Made by a program: the position numbers and the translations under genes. The notes beneath the pieces were generated by a model. It ran no database searches. It was given only the letters and a program-made list of their open reading frames with translations, and was not told the origin of the DNA. This document shows positions 31,649-40,528 of a stretch of 64,000 nucleotides of DNA, piece by piece. How positions within the stretch are numbered: the first letter of the stretch is position 1; every line of letters begins with the position of its first letter. Where the stretch lies: positions 1,240,001 through 1,304,000 of the forward strand of contig NZ_JAHUZG010000001.1 of the NCBI RefSeq assembly GCF_019218285.1, read 5' to 3'. The DNA comes from Antarctobacter sediminis. GTDB taxonomy: Bacteria > Pseudomonadota > Alphaproteobacteria > Rhodobacterales > Rhodobacteraceae.

Positions 31649-33149
31649 CTTCGCCCTTCTGGCCGTTTTCATCGGGCCCGCCGCCTTGGCGGGCCCTTTG
31701 GATGAACCGCATCTGACCATCGCCCCGCGCACCCCGGCAGAGACCGCGCGGATTGCCCGTGTCATGGCCCCGCCCAAGGATTTCGACGCCCCCGAACCGT
31801 TCGAGGCGAAACCAGCAGGCAGCGCCACGGTGCGGGTGACCCCCGATGCCAATGCATTTTCCCTGCCGTCTGCCAGTCTGGATTTCGAGGGTGAACTGAC
31901 CTTCAAGGTCGGCAACGGCATGTTCCGCAAGATCTGGGTCTCGGCTCCCTCGTCGACGCTGGCCTCGGACGGGCTGGGGCCGCTGTTCAACGCGCGGTCC
32001 TGCCAGCGGTGCCACATCAAGGACGGGCGCGGCCACCCGCCCGCAGGACCGGCGGACAAGGCGATTTCCATGTTTCTGCGCGTTTCGGTGCCCGGCGGAC
32101 CGGATGACCAGATCCCCCAGATCGAGGACTATATCGCAACCGCGCCGGAACCGACCTACGGTGGCCAGATGCAGGATTTCGCCCTGCCCGGTCATGCGCC
32201 CGAATACCGCTTGCAGATCACTTACGAAGACATCGCTGTGCCGCTTTCAGGTGGTGAAACCGCCTATCTGCGCAAACCCACCTATGCCGCCGCAGATCTT
32301 GGCCACGGCCCGTTGCACCCGGATGCGATGCTCAGCCCGCGCGTGGCGCCGCAGATGATCGGCCTTGGCCTGCTCGAGTCGATTCCGGCGGCCGATATCC
32401 TTGCGCTGGCCGATCCCGAAGACGCCGATGGCGACGGGATTTCCGGGCGTGCCAATATCGTCTGGTCGGTGGAATACGACATGCCGCTTCTCGGGCGCTT
32501 TGGCCACAAGGCCGGGATGCCGACGATCCGCGAACAGACCGCCGCCGCCTTTGCCGGTGACATTGGCATTTCCACGCCGCTTTTTCCGGCGGCTGCGGGG
32601 GATTGCACGGCGCGCCAGCCGGATTGCCTTGCCGCGCCGCATGGCGACGGCGATGCCCGCGTGACCGAGGTCGACGCCGAGGGACTGGACCTGACAAGTT
32701 TCTACAGCCGCAATCTTGGCGTGCCTGCGCGGCGGCGGGTCGACGATGCACAGGTTCTGCGCGGCAAACAGGTTTTTCACGCCACCGGCTGCACCGCCTG
32801 CCATCAGCCGAAATTCGTCACTCACCGGATGCCCGACCGACCCGAACACAGTTTCCAACTGATCTGGCCCTACACGGACATGTTGCTGCACGACATGGGC
32901 GAAGGACTGGCCGACAACCGCCCCGAAGCCCGTGCCACCGGCCGCGAATGGCGCACCGCGCCGCTATGGGGGATCGGTTTGACGCGGCAGGTGTCGGGGC
33001 ATACGACCTTCCTGCACGATGGTCGCGCGCGTTCGCTGCTTGAGGCGATCCTCTGGCACGGTGGCGAGGCCCAGCCCCACCGCGACGCCGTGATCGACAT
33101 GCCGCCGCCTGATCGCCAAGCCCTGATAGCCTTCCTCGAAAGCCTGTGA
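31635..33149 (+). CDS. Di-heme oxidoreductase (DHOR) family protein
   Basis: A 504-residue exported protein of the di-heme, MauG/peroxidase-like DHOR family. A signal peptide ([19 protein letters not shown]) leads. Two heme c motifs are visible: CQRCH (in [13 protein letters not shown]) and CTACH (in [10 protein letters not shown]). Such proteins co-occur with imelysin genes in iron-uptake operons, where they may oxidise ferrous iron or relay electrons. The start overlaps the bfr stop by 14 bases; a longer frame upstream is not supported. Confidence 0.88.
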   Translation: MKPNNFALLAVFIGPAALAGPLDEPHLTIAPRTPAETARIARVMAPPKDFDAPEPFEAKPAGSATVRVTPDANAFSLPSASLDFEGELTFKVGNGMFRKIWVSAPSSTLASDGLGPLFNARSCQRCHIKDGRGHPPAGPADKAISMFLRVSVPGGPDDQIPQIEDYIATAPEPTYGGQMQDFALPGHAPEYRLQITYEDIAVPLSGGETAYLRKPTYAAADLGHGPLHPDAMLSPRVAPQMIGLGLLESIPAADILALADPEDADGDGISGRANIVWSVEYDMPLLGRFGHKAGMPTIREQTAAAFAGDIGISTPLFPAAAGDCTARQPDCLAAPHGDGDARVTEVDAEGLDLTSFYSRNLGVPARRRVDDAQVLRGKQVFHATGCTACHQPKFVTHRMPDRPEHSFQLIWPYTDMLLHDMGEGLADNRPEARATGREWRTAPLWGIGLTRQVSGHTTFLHDGRARSLLEAILWHGGEAQPHRDAVIDMPPPDRQALIAFLESL

Positions 33150-33151
33150 CC

Positions 33152-34141
33152 ATGCGTTTTTGCCTGACCGCCCTCATCCTTGCCGCAACCCCTGCGCTTG
33201 CCGCCGGCCCCGATGTTGGCGCCATCGTCGATGGCCACGTTCTACCGCGTTACCGGACCCTTGTCAGCGAAAGCGCCGAACTGGCCCGCATCGCGCAAAG
33301 CCATTGCGCCGCGGACAGCACCGAACTGCGCGCCGCCTATTCCGATGCCTTCGACGCTTGGATCTCGGTCAGTCACCTGCGCTTTGGCCCTTCTGAACAG
33401 GGCGATCTTGCCTTTGCGCTGGCCTTTTGGCCGGACAGCCGGGGATCGACGCCCAAGGCATTGGCCCAGTTGATCCGGGACGAGGATCCGGTGGCCGCCA
33501 GTCCCGACAGCTATCGGGACGTGTCGATCGCCGCGCGCGGGTTCTATGCGATGGAATATCTGCTGTACGATCCGCAGGTTTCGACCGCTGGCAGCGACAG
33601 CTACCGCTGTCAACTGGTGCAGGTGCTTGGCGCGGACATCGCGGCAACCTCTGCGGCGATCCTCGACGGGTGGGAAACCGGCTATGCCGAGCTGATGCGC
33701 CACCCCGGCAACGAGACCTATCGCTCTGACGAGGAGGCGGCCAAGCAGTTGTTCACCGCGCTCGCCACCGGGCTGGAATTCACCGAGGACACGCGCATGG
33801 GCCGCCCGATGGGCAGCTATGACAAGCCGCGCCCGATGCGGGCCGAGGCGCGCCGGTCCGGCCGGTCGCTGCATCACGTCCTCCTGTCGCTGCAATCCCT
33901 GCGCGACCTTGGCGCGCGTCTTTCGGGCGATGACCCCGCGCTGGACCGCGCCTTTGCCATCGCGCTGGAGCGGGCCGAGGGACTGGACGATCCGGTCTTT
34001 GCCGGAGTTGCCGACCCGCAGGGGCGCATCCGTATCGAGGCGCTGCGCCAGCGCATTGCCGAGGTGCGCGAGGTCGTGACACAGGATCTTGGCCCCCGGC
34101 TGGGCATCGCCGCCGGGTTCAACTCGCTGGACGGAGACTGA
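33152..34141 (+). CDS. Second imelysin-family protein
   Basis: A 329-residue exported imelysin-type protein with signal MRFCLTALILAATPALA. Conserved blocks include FDAWISVSHLRFGPSEQGD, ARGFYAMEYLLYD (the GxHxxE site is replaced by GFYAMEYLL, so the His is lost) and KPRPMRAEARRSGRS. The ATG is 2 codons after a GTG that overlaps the preceding stop; GTG at 33146 is an alternative. It is a partner of the first imelysin; the two probably form one iron-binding system with the DHOR protein. Confidence 0.88.
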   Translation: MRFCLTALILAATPALAAGPDVGAIVDGHVLPRYRTLVSESAELARIAQSHCAADSTELRAAYSDAFDAWISVSHLRFGPSEQGDLAFALAFWPDSRGSTPKALAQLIRDEDPVAASPDSYRDVSIAARGFYAMEYLLYDPQVSTAGSDSYRCQLVQVLGADIAATSAAILDGWETGYAELMRHPGNETYRSDEEAAKQLFTALATGLEFTEDTRMGRPMGSYDKPRPMRAEARRSGRSLHHVLLSLQSLRDLGARLSGDDPALDRAFAIALERAEGLDDPVFAGVADPQGRIRIEALRQRIAEVREVVTQDLGPRLGIAAGFNSLDGD

Positions 34142-34142
34142 G

Positions 34143-35201
34143 ATGGCAAACCGCAGGCATTTCCTTGCCGGGCTTCTGGCCGCCAGCGCCTGTCCGCAGC
34201 CCACATGGGCCAATGCGGGCGGCCCTGCCTTTCTATCGGCTGCGATGACGCGGGATGGTCGCTATCAGCTGTGCGGCCTTGGCGCGGACGGCCAGATCAC
34301 CTTTGCCATTCCGTTGCCTGACAGGGGCCATGCCGCCGCTGCCCATCCCGAACGCCCGCTGGCGGTGGGTTTTGCGCGGCGTCCCGGGCGGTTTGCCGTG
34401 GTGCTGGATTGCGCCACGGGTCAGGAGATCGCCCGGTTCGACGCGCCCGAGGGCAGGCATTTCTACGGTCACGGGGCGTTTTCCCCCGACGGCACCCGCC
34501 TGTTCACCGCCGAGAATGACTTTGACGCGGCACGCGGTGTGATCGGCATCTGGTCGCTGGAGGACGGCGGTCAGAGGATCGGCGAATTCGACAGCCACGG
34601 CACCGGACCGCATGACATCAAACTGATGCCCGACGGCAAAACGCTGGTTGTCGCCAATGGCGGGATCGAAACCCACCCGGACTCGGGCCGGGTCAAGCTG
34701 AACATCCCGGTCATGGCCCCCTCGCTGGCCTTCCTTGGCCTCGACGGCCGGCTGCTGGATCAGCAACGCCTTGACCGCAGCCTGCACAAGAACTCGATCC
34801 GCCATCTTGCGGTCGGTCCCGACGGTACGGTGGGCTTTGCGATGCAATGGCAGGGCGACCTGTCCCAGTCACCGCCCCTGCTGGGCCTGACACGACTGGG
34901 CCAGACGCCCCGCCTGCTGACCGCGCCGCCGGACCAACAAGCCCGGATGCAGGGCTACGCAGGCAGCATCGCGCTGTCACCCCACCGCCAAGAGGTGGCC
35001 ATCACGTCGCCCCGCGGGGGGCTGGCGCAGGTCTTTGACACGGCCAGCGGTCTGCTCAGGCGCAGCATCCACATGCCGGACGTCTGCGGCATCGCCGCAC
35101 GTGACGGGGATTTCCTGCTGACGGCAGGCACGGGAGAGGTCAGGGGCACGCGGACCGCGACCCATGACCTGCACTGGGACAACCACCTGATCCCGGTCTG
35201 A
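34143..35201 (+). CDS. DUF1513 beta-propeller protein, Tat-exported
   Basis: A 352-residue protein with a Tat-like signal (MANRRHFLAGLLAASA) and a seven-bladed propeller pattern with repeated blocks (HGAFSPDGTRLFTAENDF; GTGPHDIKLMPDGKTLVVANGG; HDLHWDNHLIPV at the end). DUF1513 proteins regularly end iron-uptake operons of the imelysin/DHOR type and are probably periplasmic partners of these proteins. It begins one base after the previous stop. It ends directly against the convergent CoA-transferase gene: the two stop codons are adjacent with no gap. Confidence 0.87.
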   Translation: MANRRHFLAGLLAASACPQPTWANAGGPAFLSAAMTRDGRYQLCGLGADGQITFAIPLPDRGHAAAAHPERPLAVGFARRPGRFAVVLDCATGQEIARFDAPEGRHFYGHGAFSPDGTRLFTAENDFDAARGVIGIWSLEDGGQRIGEFDSHGTGPHDIKLMPDGKTLVVANGGIETHPDSGRVKLNIPVMAPSLAFLGLDGRLLDQQRLDRSLHKNSIRHLAVGPDGTVGFAMQWQGDLSQSPPLLGLTRLGQTPRLLTAPPDQQARMQGYAGSIALSPHRQEVAITSPRGGLAQVFDTASGLLRRSIHMPDVCGIAARDGDFLLTAGTGEVRGTRTATHDLHWDNHLIPV

Positions 35202-35852
35202 CTACAGCGCCATCTCTGGCACGACCCCGTCATGCAGCAGTGTTGCCTCGGTGGCGGCAAGGATTTCGTCCAGCGTTACACCGGGGCCACGCTCCAGCAG
35301 GTGCAGCCCGTCCTCGCGCGGTTTGATCACCGCAAGTTCGGTGACGATCAGATCGACCCGTCGCGCCGCCGTCAGCGGCAGCGTACATTCACGCACGATC
35401 TTGGGCGCACCCTTGGCCGTATGCACCATCGAGACAATCACCCGTTTGGCCCCGGCCACAAGATCCATCGCCCCGCCCATGCCCGGCACCATCTTGCCCG
35501 GCACCATCCAGTTGGCCAGAAACCCGCGTTCATCCACCTGCAAGCCGCCCAGCACTGTCATATCCAGATGCCCGCCACGGATCAGGCCAAAGCTCATGGC
35601 GCTGTCGATCGAGGCCGCGCCCGGAACTGCCGTGACAAAGCCGCCGCCGGCATCGGTCAGGTCCGGATCCTCCATGCCTTCGGGCGGGCGCGCGCCCAAA
35701 CCGATCACGCCGTTCTCGGCCTGGAAAAAGACACCGGCATCACGGTCGACAAACCCCGCCACCAGCGAAGGCAAGCCGATCCCGAGGTTGACCAGCGACC
35801 CCGGCGTGACCTCCTGTGCCACGCGGCGCGCGATGATTTCCTTGGCATCCAT
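35202..35852 (-). CDS. 3-oxoacid CoA-transferase subunit B
   Basis: A 216-residue beta subunit of a class I CoA-transferase (AtoA/ScoB/CtfB type). The catalytic glutamate is Glu46 in FFQAENGVIGLG (the family SENG block with Ala). NLGIGLPSLV is the oxyanion-loop block near the N terminus. It moves CoA between acyl and acetate or acetoacetate. It is the last gene of the four-gene operon pta-ackA-CoA-transferase A-B, and its start overlaps the A-subunit stop by one base. Confidence 0.9.
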   Translation of the reverse strand: MDAKEIIARRVAQEVTPGSLVNLGIGLPSLVAGFVDRDAGVFFQAENGVIGLGARPPEGMEDPDLTDAGGGFVTAVPGAASIDSAMSFGLIRGGHLDMTVLGGLQVDERGFLANWMVPGKMVPGMGGAMDLVAGAKRVIVSMVHTAKGAPKIVRECTLPLTAARRVDLIVTELAVIKPREDGLHLLERGPGVTLDEILAATEATLLHDGVVPEMAL

Positions 35853-36508
35853 TATTGCGCCCTCCGCTCCAGCAGGTGATCAACCAACACGCCCGGTGTC
35901 TTGACCGCATCGGGCGGGATCATCCCAACGGGAACGATGCCCTGCGGCTCGGCGATCACCGTTTCGGCGGCCAGCGCCATGATCGGATTGAAGTTATGCG
36001 CCGTCAGCGCGTATTCGAGGTTGCCCACGTAATCCGCCTGATGCGCCGCGATCAGCGCGAAATCGCCCCGGATCGGCTTTTCCAGCAGGAAATCGCGCCC
36101 GTCCACCGTGACGACCTGCTTGCCCTCGGCCACGGCGGTGCCGACACCCGTGGGGGTCAGCACGCCACCCAGACCGACGCCGCCCGCCCGGATGCGTTCG
36201 ACAAGCGTGCCCTGCGGCACAAGGTCGACCTCGATCTCTCCGGCGATCATCTGGGCCTGCGTTTCCGGGTTCAGCCCGATGTGCGAGGCGATGACACGGC
36301 GCACGGCCCGCGCGGTGATCAGATGACCGATCCCCTTGCCCGGCATCGCCGTGTCATTGGCCACCACCGTCAGGTCGCGCGCGCCCCGCGCCACCAGCGC
36401 CTTGATCAGGCGGATGGGGGTGCCCACCGCCATGAACCCGCCGATCAACAAGGTCGCCCCGTCCGGGATCAACGCCGCCGCATCTTCGGGGCAGATTGCA
36501 TGTTTCAT
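35852..36508 (-). CDS. 3-oxoacid CoA-transferase subunit A
   Basis: A 218-residue alpha subunit (AtoD/ScoA type), with IGGFMAVGTPIRLIKAL and GGVGLGGVLTPTGVGT blocks and the C-terminal YALTAHNFNPIMALAAETV. It pairs with the downstream beta subunit. It starts inside the ackA stop codon (4-base overlap). With Pta and AckA it would interconvert acyl-CoA, acyl-phosphate and free acid with ATP yield, useful when oxygen is limiting. Confidence 0.9.
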   Translation of the reverse strand: MKHAICPEDAAALIPDGATLLIGGFMAVGTPIRLIKALVARGARDLTVVANDTAMPGKGIGHLITARAVRRVIASHIGLNPETQAQMIAGEIEVDLVPQGTLVERIRAGGVGLGGVLTPTGVGTAVAEGKQVVTVDGRDFLLEKPIRGDFALIAAHQADYVGNLEYALTAHNFNPIMALAAETVIAEPQGIVPVGMIPPDAVKTPGVLVDHLLERRAQ

Positions 36509-37683
36509 GTCAGGTCTCCGATCTCCTGCATCGCCGCCCGCGCGATCACCAGTTCCTCGTTGGTCGGTATGACCAGAACCCGCACCCGCGACATCTCGGT
36601 GCTGATGACCGTATCATTGGCAGCGTTGCGGTCGTCGTCCAGTTCGATCCCGACCCAATGCAGCCCGCGACAGACCTGCGCGCGGATCGAAGCGGCGTTT
36701 TCACCGATGCCCCCGGTAAAGACCACCGCGTCCAGCCCTTCCAGCGCGGCGGCCAGCCCACCCAGCTCGCGCCGGATGCGGAAACAGAAATAGTCGATGG
36801 CCTGCCGCGCGCCCGGCGCGTCCGAGGCCAGCAGCGTCCGCATGTCGCTGCTGATCCCGGACAGGCCCAGCAGACCCGATTTCCGGTACAGCAGATCCGA
36901 GATCTCCTCAGCCTTCATGCCTTCGCTCTGCATCAGGTACAGCACCGCGCCGGGATCAAGCTGTCCGCTGCGCGTGCCCATGGGCAACCCGTCCAGCGCC
37001 GAAAACCCCATGGACGAGGCAATCGACCGCCCCGCCGACAGCCCGCACATCGACGCGCCATTGCCAAGATGCGCCACCACCACACGGCCTGCGTGCAAGG
37101 TTGGCGCCATCTCGGCCAGCTTTCCGGCGATGTAGTCATAACTCAGCCCGTGAAAGCCGTAGCGCCGCACGCCCTTGTCGTAATAGGCGCGCGGCAGGGC
37201 GAAAGTGTCGTTCACAAACGGGTGGTTGCGGTGAAACCCGGTGTCGAAACAGGCCACTTGCCGCGCCTCGGGAAAGGCTTTCAGCGCGGCGCGTATCCCG
37301 GCTAGGTTATGCGGCTGGTGCAGCGGCGCAAACGGCTCCAGCTTTTCCAGCGCGTGCAGGACCTCGGGGGTGATGCGCGTTGGTTCGGCATAGTCCATGC
37401 CCCCATGGACAACACGATGCCCCACGGCGGCGATCCGGGCATCGGGGAAACGGCCGGTTATTTCGTGCAGAACGGCGGCCAAAGCGCCCGCGTGGTCGGC
37501 GGCGGCATGGTCGGGCAGCGCGGTGTCCACCAGATGCGTGCCCGCCCCGTCCCTGAGGTGCAGAACCGCCGCGCCGCCGATCCGTTCCACCTGACCGCCC
37601 GCCATCAACCCCGGGTGCCGCCCCCGGAACAGGCCAAATTTCAACGAGGACGAACCCGCGTTCAAAACCAGTGCGTGGCTCAT
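36505..37683 (-). CDS. ackA: Acetate kinase
   Basis: A 392-residue acetate/propionate-type kinase of the ASKHA fold: ALVLNAGSSSLKF at the N terminus, VGHRVVHGG, ACFDTGFHRNHP, VVAHLGNGASMCG and FTGGIGENAASIR. It makes ATP and acetate from acetyl-phosphate, or the reverse. Both ends overlap neighbours by four bases (pta side and CoA-transferase side), so the four genes form one translational unit. Confidence 0.95.
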   Translation of the reverse strand: MSHALVLNAGSSSLKFGLFRGRHPGLMAGGQVERIGGAAVLHLRDGAGTHLVDTALPDHAAADHAGALAAVLHEITGRFPDARIAAVGHRVVHGGMDYAEPTRITPEVLHALEKLEPFAPLHQPHNLAGIRAALKAFPEARQVACFDTGFHRNHPFVNDTFALPRAYYDKGVRRYGFHGLSYDYIAGKLAEMAPTLHAGRVVVAHLGNGASMCGLSAGRSIASSMGFSALDGLPMGTRSGQLDPGAVLYLMQSEGMKAEEISDLLYRKSGLLGLSGISSDMRTLLASDAPGARQAIDYFCFRIRRELGGLAAALEGLDAVVFTGGIGENAASIRAQVCRGLHWVGIELDDDRNAANDTVISTEMSRVRVLVIPTNEELVIARAAMQEIGDLT

Positions 37684-39071
37684 CCCCTGCCCCCCGTGAT
37701 GCGGGCGTGATGCAAGGCCGCCACCGCGCAGGAGGCCAGCCGCGACATGTCATCGTCGGCCCGGCTGTTGAGGATGATCGGCACCCGCGCGCCCAACACC
37801 AGCCCGGCACCTTCGGCGTGGCTGATATAGGTCAGCTGCTTGGCCAGCATGTTGCCCGCGTCGATATTCGGCACCACCAGCACCTCGGCGCGGCCCGCCA
37901 CGGGCGAGGCGATCCCCTTGGTGCGTGCGGCAGCGATATCGACCGCATTGTCCATCGCCAAGGGTCCGTCCACCAGCCCGCCGGTGATCTGCTTGCGGTC
38001 GGCCATTTTCGACAAGAGCGCCGCATCGACCGAAGACGGAATGTCCGGGTTCACCGTTTCGACCGCCGAGAGCACCCCGACCTTGGGTTCCTCGATCCCG
38101 ATGCTGATGGCGATGTCGATGGCGTTTTGCACGATGTCCATCTTGGTCTTGAGGTCCGGCGCGATGTTGATCGCCGCGTCCGTCACCAACAAGGGATGCG
38201 CCAGCCCCGGCACATCCATGACAAAGACATGGGTGAACCGCCGCCCGGCGCGCAGGCCCGCCTGTTTGTCCAGCGCGGCGCGCAGCAGGTCATCCGTGTG
38301 CAGGTGCCCCTTCATCAGCGCCCCCGCGCGCCCCTCGTGCACCAGCGCCACCGCCTTGCGGGCGGCTTGGGCGTGGTTCGGTTCGGCGATGATCTCGACC
38401 CCGGCAAGATCGCGGCCAAGTTCCGCGGCGGTGGCGGCGATCTTGTCCGGGCACCCCACAAGGATCGGCGTGATCAGCGTGTGGTCCCGCGCCAAAAGCG
38501 CCCCGCCCAGCGAGTTCGGCTCCTCGGGCGCGACCACAGCCGTCACCAAGGGGGGCAAGGGCGCGGCCTTGACCAGCAGTTTTTCGAAATGGCGGTGCCG
38601 CTGCACGATCAACCCGGGCAGGTCATGGCTGGAATAGCTGACCTTGCGGCGCGGTGCCTCGACCTCGGCTACACCGGACAGGATCAACACGCCGTCGGCG
38701 GGGCGCGTGACCTCGGTTGCCAGCGTGACGATACCCGTCTGTTCGTTACGGTCGGTGACGGTTACGCGGCTTTCCAGTTCGTCCCCCGCATGAGCCCGGT
38801 TGTGAAAGGAAAAGCTTTGCGAGTGATACAACGTCCCTGCCCCGGGCAGCATGTTGCCCAAGACGGCCGAGATCAGCGAACCGACGAACATCCCCGGCGC
38901 CACAGCCTCGGGCGTGCCGTCCCCGTCGCCATCGACGTTGAAAACATGCATCGGGTTATGATTGCCCGAGACATTGGCAAAGACGATCAGGTCATCCTGC
39001 GTGCACAGCCGCCGCAACGAGGCCGTGTCCCCCGGCTGCAATTCGTCGAACACCTTGTTTTCGATCTTCAT
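37680..39071 (-). CDS. Bifunctional MaoC-domain/phosphate acetyl(butyryl)transferase
   Basis: A 463-residue fusion. Residues about 1-135 form a MaoC-type hydratase or dehydratase domain (ANVSGNHNPMH; GMFVGSLISAVLGNMLPGAG). Residues about 150-463 form a phosphotransacetylase/butyryltransferase domain (AAVVAPEEPNSLGGAL; LVTDAAINIAPDL; VLSAVETVNPDIPSSVDAALL). It would make acyl-phosphate from acyl-CoA and feed AckA. It is the first gene of the operon. A perfect FNR-type box lies 153 bases upstream, suggesting induction when oxygen is low. Confidence 0.92.
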   Translation of the reverse strand: MKIENKVFDELQPGDTASLRRLCTQDDLIVFANVSGNHNPMHVFNVDGDGDGTPEAVAPGMFVGSLISAVLGNMLPGAGTLYHSQSFSFHNRAHAGDELESRVTVTDRNEQTGIVTLATEVTRPADGVLILSGVAEVEAPRRKVSYSSHDLPGLIVQRHRHFEKLLVKAAPLPPLVTAVVAPEEPNSLGGALLARDHTLITPILVGCPDKIAATAAELGRDLAGVEIIAEPNHAQAARKAVALVHEGRAGALMKGHLHTDDLLRAALDKQAGLRAGRRFTHVFVMDVPGLAHPLLVTDAAINIAPDLKTKMDIVQNAIDIAISIGIEEPKVGVLSAVETVNPDIPSSVDAALLSKMADRKQITGGLVDGPLAMDNAVDIAAARTKGIASPVAGRAEVLVVPNIDAGNMLAKQLTYISHAEGAGLVLGARVPIILNSRADDDMSRLASCAVAALHHARITGGRG

Positions 39072-39426
39072 GGCATCGGGTCCTTCGTTCCGTTTCGCGC
39101 GGCGGCGGGTCTGCCGACATCAGAGCCTGCGGTCTTGACGGCTTTGTGACAATGGCTGCGGCGCATTGTCCAAACGGCGCAGCCGGTTCCGCCCCGGTGA
39201 ACCCTGCCCCGTTCCGCTCCGCCTTGATGCGGATCAAACCGGCACCCGTGGCACCGGCCTGACCTTGGGGCAGGCCACGCCCGCCCACCGGCCTATCGGC
39301 TGGCCATTGCGCCCGCCCCGGTCCAATCTGCGCGTAACCCCGTCATCGGGGCAACCGCAGGACAAGGATCTGGGAATTGACCGCAACCCACTGCCCGCCA
39401 TCTTTCACCGTCACCCGACCCACCAC
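39072..39426. promoter_or_regulatory. Divergent intergenic region with a perfect FNR box
   Basis: A 355-base gap between the pta operon and the FAD oxidoreductase. It holds TTGAT-GCGG-ATCAA at 39224-39237, an exact match to the FNR/FnrL consensus TTGATNNNNATCAA. No convincing protein gene is visible in the rest; the sequence is GC-rich with no long stem-loop. The plus-strand frame upstream of 39427 is open but unlike any protein. Confidence 0.7.
39224..39237. promoter_or_regulatory. FNR/FnrL-type binding site (TTGATGCGGATCAA)
   Basis: An exact palindromic match to the FNR consensus. It lies 153 bases before the MaoC-Pta start and 190 bases before the FAD oxidoreductase start. At these distances it could serve either gene; the acetate operon is the more natural target. 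Binding is inferred. Confidence 0.65.
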
Positions 39427-40524
39427 ATGACCGGGGCCGATATCCTTGTGATCGGCGGCGGCATGGCAGGCGTCAGCGTCGCCGCCCGCATGGCAGCCGA
39501 GGCGCGGGTTGCCCTGCTGGAGGCCGAAGCGAACCTTGGTTATCACGCCACGGGACGTTCGGCGGCGATTTTCATCCGCAATTACGGCAATGCCACATTG
39601 CGCGCCCTGAACGCGCATTCCGTCCCTTTTTTCGAAGCCCCGGACGAAATCGACGAAGCGCCCCTGCTGACCCCGCGCGGCGAGCTGTTGCTGGCTGGCG
39701 AAGACGAGATGCCGGCGCTGGAATCCTATGCGCAGGGCGCCGAGGGGCTGGAGCGACTGACCGCATCCCAAGCGCAAGACCTGGTGCCGATCCTGCGACC
39801 GGACCGCATCGCCGCCGCGATTTACGAATCCGACGCACAGGACATAGACGTGGACCGCATGTTGCAGGGCTTTGCCCGGTTGCTGCGGGCACGCGGCGGA
39901 CAGATCCGCACCGGTGCCCGGATAACGGCCATGTCCCGCGACAAGGGCCTGTGGACCGTAGAAACCGATCAGGGCCGCTTTGCCGCGCCGATCGTCGTCA
40001 ATGCGGCGGGCGCATGGGCCAGCCCGGTGGCCCGCATGGCCGGGGCGCTGCCGATCCCGGTCACGCCCTGCCGACGCTCGGCCGCGCTGTTGCCTGCGCC
40101 CGAGGCAATGGACGGCGGACGCTGGCCCCTGTTCGGCTCTGTCAGCGAGACATGGTACGCCAAGCCCGACGCCGGTCGCCTGATGGTCAGTCCCGCCGAC
40201 GAGGACCCGGTCGAACCGCAGGACGCATGGGCCGATGACATGGTGCTGGCCGAGGGACTGCACCGATACGAACAGGCGGTGACCGTACCTGTCACGCGGG
40301 TCGAACGCAGTTGGGCGGGATTGCGCAGCTTTGCCCCCGACCGCACGCCCGTCGTGGGCCCTGACCCGCTGGCCGAAGGCTTTTTCTGGCTTGCCGGTCA
40401 GGGCGGCTATGGCATCCAGACCGCGCCCGCGCTGTCGCGGATCGCGGCAGAGATCTGTCTGGGCCGGACGGATGACGGCCTGGCACCGCTGGCCGCCGCG
40501 CTCTCTCCGGCGCGCTTTGCCTGA
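39427..40524 (+). CDS. FAD-dependent amino-acid oxidase/dehydrogenase family protein
   Basis: A 365-residue flavoprotein of the DAO family: Rossmann motif DILVIGGGMAGVSVAARM at residues 4-22, ATGRSAAIFIRNYG (the covalent or active-site-type loop), and the C-terminal FWLAGQGGYGIQTAPAL. Related proteins oxidise D-amino acids, glycine or sarcosine. The ATG at MTGADILV is the natural start; a longer frame upstream is a shadow. It stands alone between the pta operon and the sugar locus. Substrate unknown. Confidence 0.88.
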   Translation: MTGADILVIGGGMAGVSVAARMAAEARVALLEAEANLGYHATGRSAAIFIRNYGNATLRALNAHSVPFFEAPDEIDEAPLLTPRGELLLAGEDEMPALESYAQGAEGLERLTASQAQDLVPILRPDRIAAAIYESDAQDIDVDRMLQGFARLLRARGGQIRTGARITAMSRDKGLWTVETDQGRFAAPIVVNAAGAWASPVARMAGALPIPVTPCRRSAALLPAPEAMDGGRWPLFGSVSETWYAKPDAGRLMVSPADEDPVEPQDAWADDMVLAEGLHRYEQAVTVPVTRVERSWAGLRSFAPDRTPVVGPDPLAEGFFWLAGQGGYGIQTAPALSRIAAEICLGRTDDGLAPLAAALSPARFA

Positions 40525-40528
40525 ACGG

